From Cryptomeria japonica (Eukaryota > Streptophyta > Pinopsida > Cupressales > Cupressaceae), in the NCBI RefSeq assembly GCF_030272615.1, contig NC_081407.1, forward strand, positions 136,402,897-136,466,896: a stretch of DNA of 64,000 nt, in the 5' to 3' direction. Each line of letters starts with the position of its first letter. Position 1 is the stretch's first letter. The notes beneath the pieces were generated by a model, which did no database searches, had not been told where the DNA came from, and saw nothing but the letters and a program-made list of their open reading frames with translations. The translations under genes and the position numbers were made by a program. Of the stretch, positions 62,001 to 64,000 are shown piece by piece.

Positions 62001-62329
62001 CTGGTAACAATAACCAAGAAGGTTTGGAACATATCAGTTAAGTTGCCTTGGTCTTGCAAATGACTACCTCACTAGGGGTCTTCATTCCATGTTGCTAACT
62101 CTAGTGAATCCTTCATGATCAATTCTTTCATTTCTCCTTGGATTTGCATGTCGGTACATTGAGTGTGGCCTCTAGTTCATTAATTGTGTATATCAATTTG
62201 TGTGGCAATTTCTAACAGCATCTGCATATGTCTTCCTACCAATATCCTTTCTTATCATGAAGTCTTCTTCTCTTCACCTTCATTTGAAGAAGTGAACTAT
62301 ATCTCCTTACCAGACATGTCTCTATTGTT

Positions 62330-63820
62330 TTAACTTTGTCCTTCAAATCCTAATCCAACGATATCTTTAGATGCCTTCTGTTTGCTCAACATCTTGTCTA
62401 AGGCTTCAGTGTTGCCTTCACATTTGCTTCTCACTTTTATTTCTTCCTTACTTTCTTCAAGCTCCTTTATGAGCTTCTCTATTTCTGCTTCTAGATCTTG
62501 ATGCTCTTTTCCCTTCTTGATCAGATAAAAGGATGTAACTTCACACAACCTCTTGGCTTCTTCCAACTAAAGTTTCAAGTCAGATATAACTTGATTGGAC
62601 TCATCCATGGATTTCTTCAAGAGACCTTGTTCATCTACTACAACAAGCTTGAAATTCTTGAGTTCTCTTCTTGTTTTACTCAGCTCCTCAAGAGCACTTA
62701 TAATCTCACCTTCTAGATCCACTTCGGCCTCAATGTCTTCTTCTTCCTCATCTTCACCAACCAGTTCATCAAGTGCCATAAAGTGATTAACTTCTCTATC
62801 ATTCTCATGGTAGTCATCTTCTGATGCACTTTCTTCATTTGTGGCATCATCCTCAATAGTATATAGGTTGTTCTTCTTTTGGTAGCCACTTCTTCCTTGC
62901 TGATAGAAATTTCTTTCTTTGTCTTTACCAGCAGATCTGCTAAAACTTCTTGACTCATCTCCATTGGTTTCATTATAAGGACATTTTTTAGCAAAGTGTC
63001 CAACTTTACCACAGTTGAAACATTTGAGTGGTAACTTTCCTTTTTACTTGTCAGATCCTCTTTTGAGCTTTCTAACAAATTTTTCTACTTCTGCATCAGA
63101 GTCTTCATTGGATCCTTTATGAGTAACCTCTTCTTTGCCCTTTTAAATGGAGTTGAACGTTGCCTCTTTCCTTGAGGATGCATCACTAATTGTTCTCATT
63201 TCATAGGTTGTTAGTGAGCCAAATAGCTCATCCATTGTGAAGATATTCAAATCCTTGGCTTCTTTAATGGAAGAAACCTTAGTATCATACTTAGGTGTGA
63301 GAGATCTAAGTACCTTCTTGACAAGAATCTCATCTGCAATTTCTTCTCCAAGTCCTCTGATGGTGTTCACAATTTCATCAAATTTGTGAAGGTAGTCTGC
63401 AATATTTTCTTCATCCTTCTTCTTTATGCCTTCAAGTTGACCCCTTAGTACTTGCATCTTGGCCTCTTTGACTTTTACATTTCCTTCAAATAAACTTTAC
63501 ATTTTATCCCAAGTCTCCTTGGCTGATGCACAGTGCATGACCTTGATAAACTCATTATCAAACAACCCTCTCAAGATAGCATGTTTAGCCTTTGCATTAT
63601 TCTCATACTCCTTCTTAGCATTTGGATTAGTGGGAGGAACACTAGGGATAGTATATCCATTCTTGATAGACATCCACACATCAAAACCAATGGAGTAAAT
63701 ATAGGTGTCCGTTCTTCTACTCTAGAAGGCATAGTTAGATCCATCAAACATGGGGAATTTTGAGGAGGCAGACTCATTTCTTGTTGTGTTCTAAGACTAG
63801 AATCTACCCAGGCTTTAATC
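62330..63820 (-). pseudogene. Element F gag
   Basis: Starts near M-F-D-G-S-N-Y-A-F with a TAG where the family has Trp (W-S-R-R). Then V-W-M-S-I-K-N-G-Y, the UBN2 core (G-L-F-D-N-E-F, A-K-E-T-W-D-K-M), Q-L-E-G-I-K-K-K-D and L-T-P-K-Y-D. A CCHC knuckle near 63030 (C-F-N-C-G-K-V-G-H-F-A-K-K-C) precedes an acidic linker (E-D-E-E-E-E-D-I-E) and a long coiled coil (62700-62400) ending G-L-G-F-E. Stops at about 63497, 63143 and 62567 interrupt one otherwise continuous frame. Confidence 0.85.
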
Positions 63821-63834
63821 AATTGGTAACCTAT

Positions 63835-63846
63835 GCTCTAATACCA
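63835..63846 (-). promoter_or_regulatory. Primer binding site of F (initiator tRNA-Met)
   Basis: The minus strand reads TGGTATTAGAGC, one base from canonical, 2 bp inside the LTR. Confidence 0.85.
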
Positions 63847-63848
63847 AT

Positions 63849-64000
63849 TGTTGAACACAATGTACCACTGAGAGGGGGGCGTGAATCAGTGGTTCCTAAA
63901 TTCTTCTCCTTTTTACAACAAACTTAGAATACTGGTTATCACCCTAAGAACTAAACAATTAAACCAGTAAGACAAATGTGGATATCAAAAGAGACAAACA
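63849..64000 (-). repeat. 5' LTR of element F, partial
   Basis: Matches 56743-56894 nearly base for base and runs off the window end. Confidence 0.9.

Larger units (their letters stand above)
56743..64000 (-). mobile_element. Copia element F, cut by window end
   Basis: Minus-strand element: 5' LTR from 63849 to beyond the window, primer site at 63835-63846, gag at about 63820-62330, protease/integrase at about 61990-60299, RT/RNase H at about 60150-58554, and 3' LTR at 56743-58331. Gag carries an extra coiled coil and extra knuckles. It is heavily decayed by stops and shifts. Confidence 0.9.

Overview
This looks like repeat-dominated nuclear DNA from a seed plant with a large genome. No host single-copy gene, rRNA or tRNA gene could be supported. 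The evidence is nested Ty1/copia and Ty3/gypsy LTR retrotransposons with plant-type primer sites (initiator-tRNA-Met for copia, a tRNA-Trp-like site for gypsy) and 5-bp target duplications. A conifer or other gymnosperm fits the density of old, nested, broken elements and the very long LTR-like units, but the species is inference. Nearly all coding sequence is dead, often through CAA/CAG/CGA-to-stop changes.

Layout. (1) 1-9306: a minus-strand Ty3/gypsy element of Tat type (two RNase H domains). Its 5' LTR is at 7649-9306 and gag-pro/pol run 7480 to 1946. A plus-strand (antisense) plant-mobile-domain-like pseudogene lies beyond pol at 5-1370; the 3' LTR would lie before the window. (2) 9307-11073: a minisatellite of interlocked short palindromes. 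(3) 11074-12261: AT-rich DNA with no gene. (4) 12262-32867: copia element A (from 13348), preceded by a truncated tandem copy of its 3' end. A is split by three later insertions, each with a target duplication: complete copia element B (15208-22024, ATGAG), a solo LTR of the gypsy family (22711-24384, GTGAG), and a giant solo-LTR-like unit X1 (26530-30269, TGCTA/TGCTG). (5) 32868-37822: a partial A-type LTR, then 3'-half copia element D. (6) 37823-40308: diverged gypsy-LTR-like DNA.

(7) 41971-53707: element E, an LTR retrotransposon with ATGG-type PBS context and an ATTGG duplication that carries no pol. It encodes a coiled-coil protein with four CCHC knuckles (ORF1) and a large second protein of unknown function (ORF2). 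Its 5' LTR holds a 735-bp solo LTR (Y) and its ORF1 holds X2, an inverted relative of X1. (8) 53708-56742: a possible LTR and another unknown, decayed coding region. (9) 56743-64000: minus-strand copia element F, cut by the window end.

How the parts relate: A, B, D, E and F share PBS type, polypurine tract, TGTTGG LTR starts and an inverted-repeat motif around the LTR junction. E's ORF1 resembles the C-terminal half of F's gag. The natural reading is that E is a parasite of F/D-like copia elements that kept RNA-packaging functions and gained ORF2. E, and the palindromic repeat arrays, are the parts most worth follow-up.
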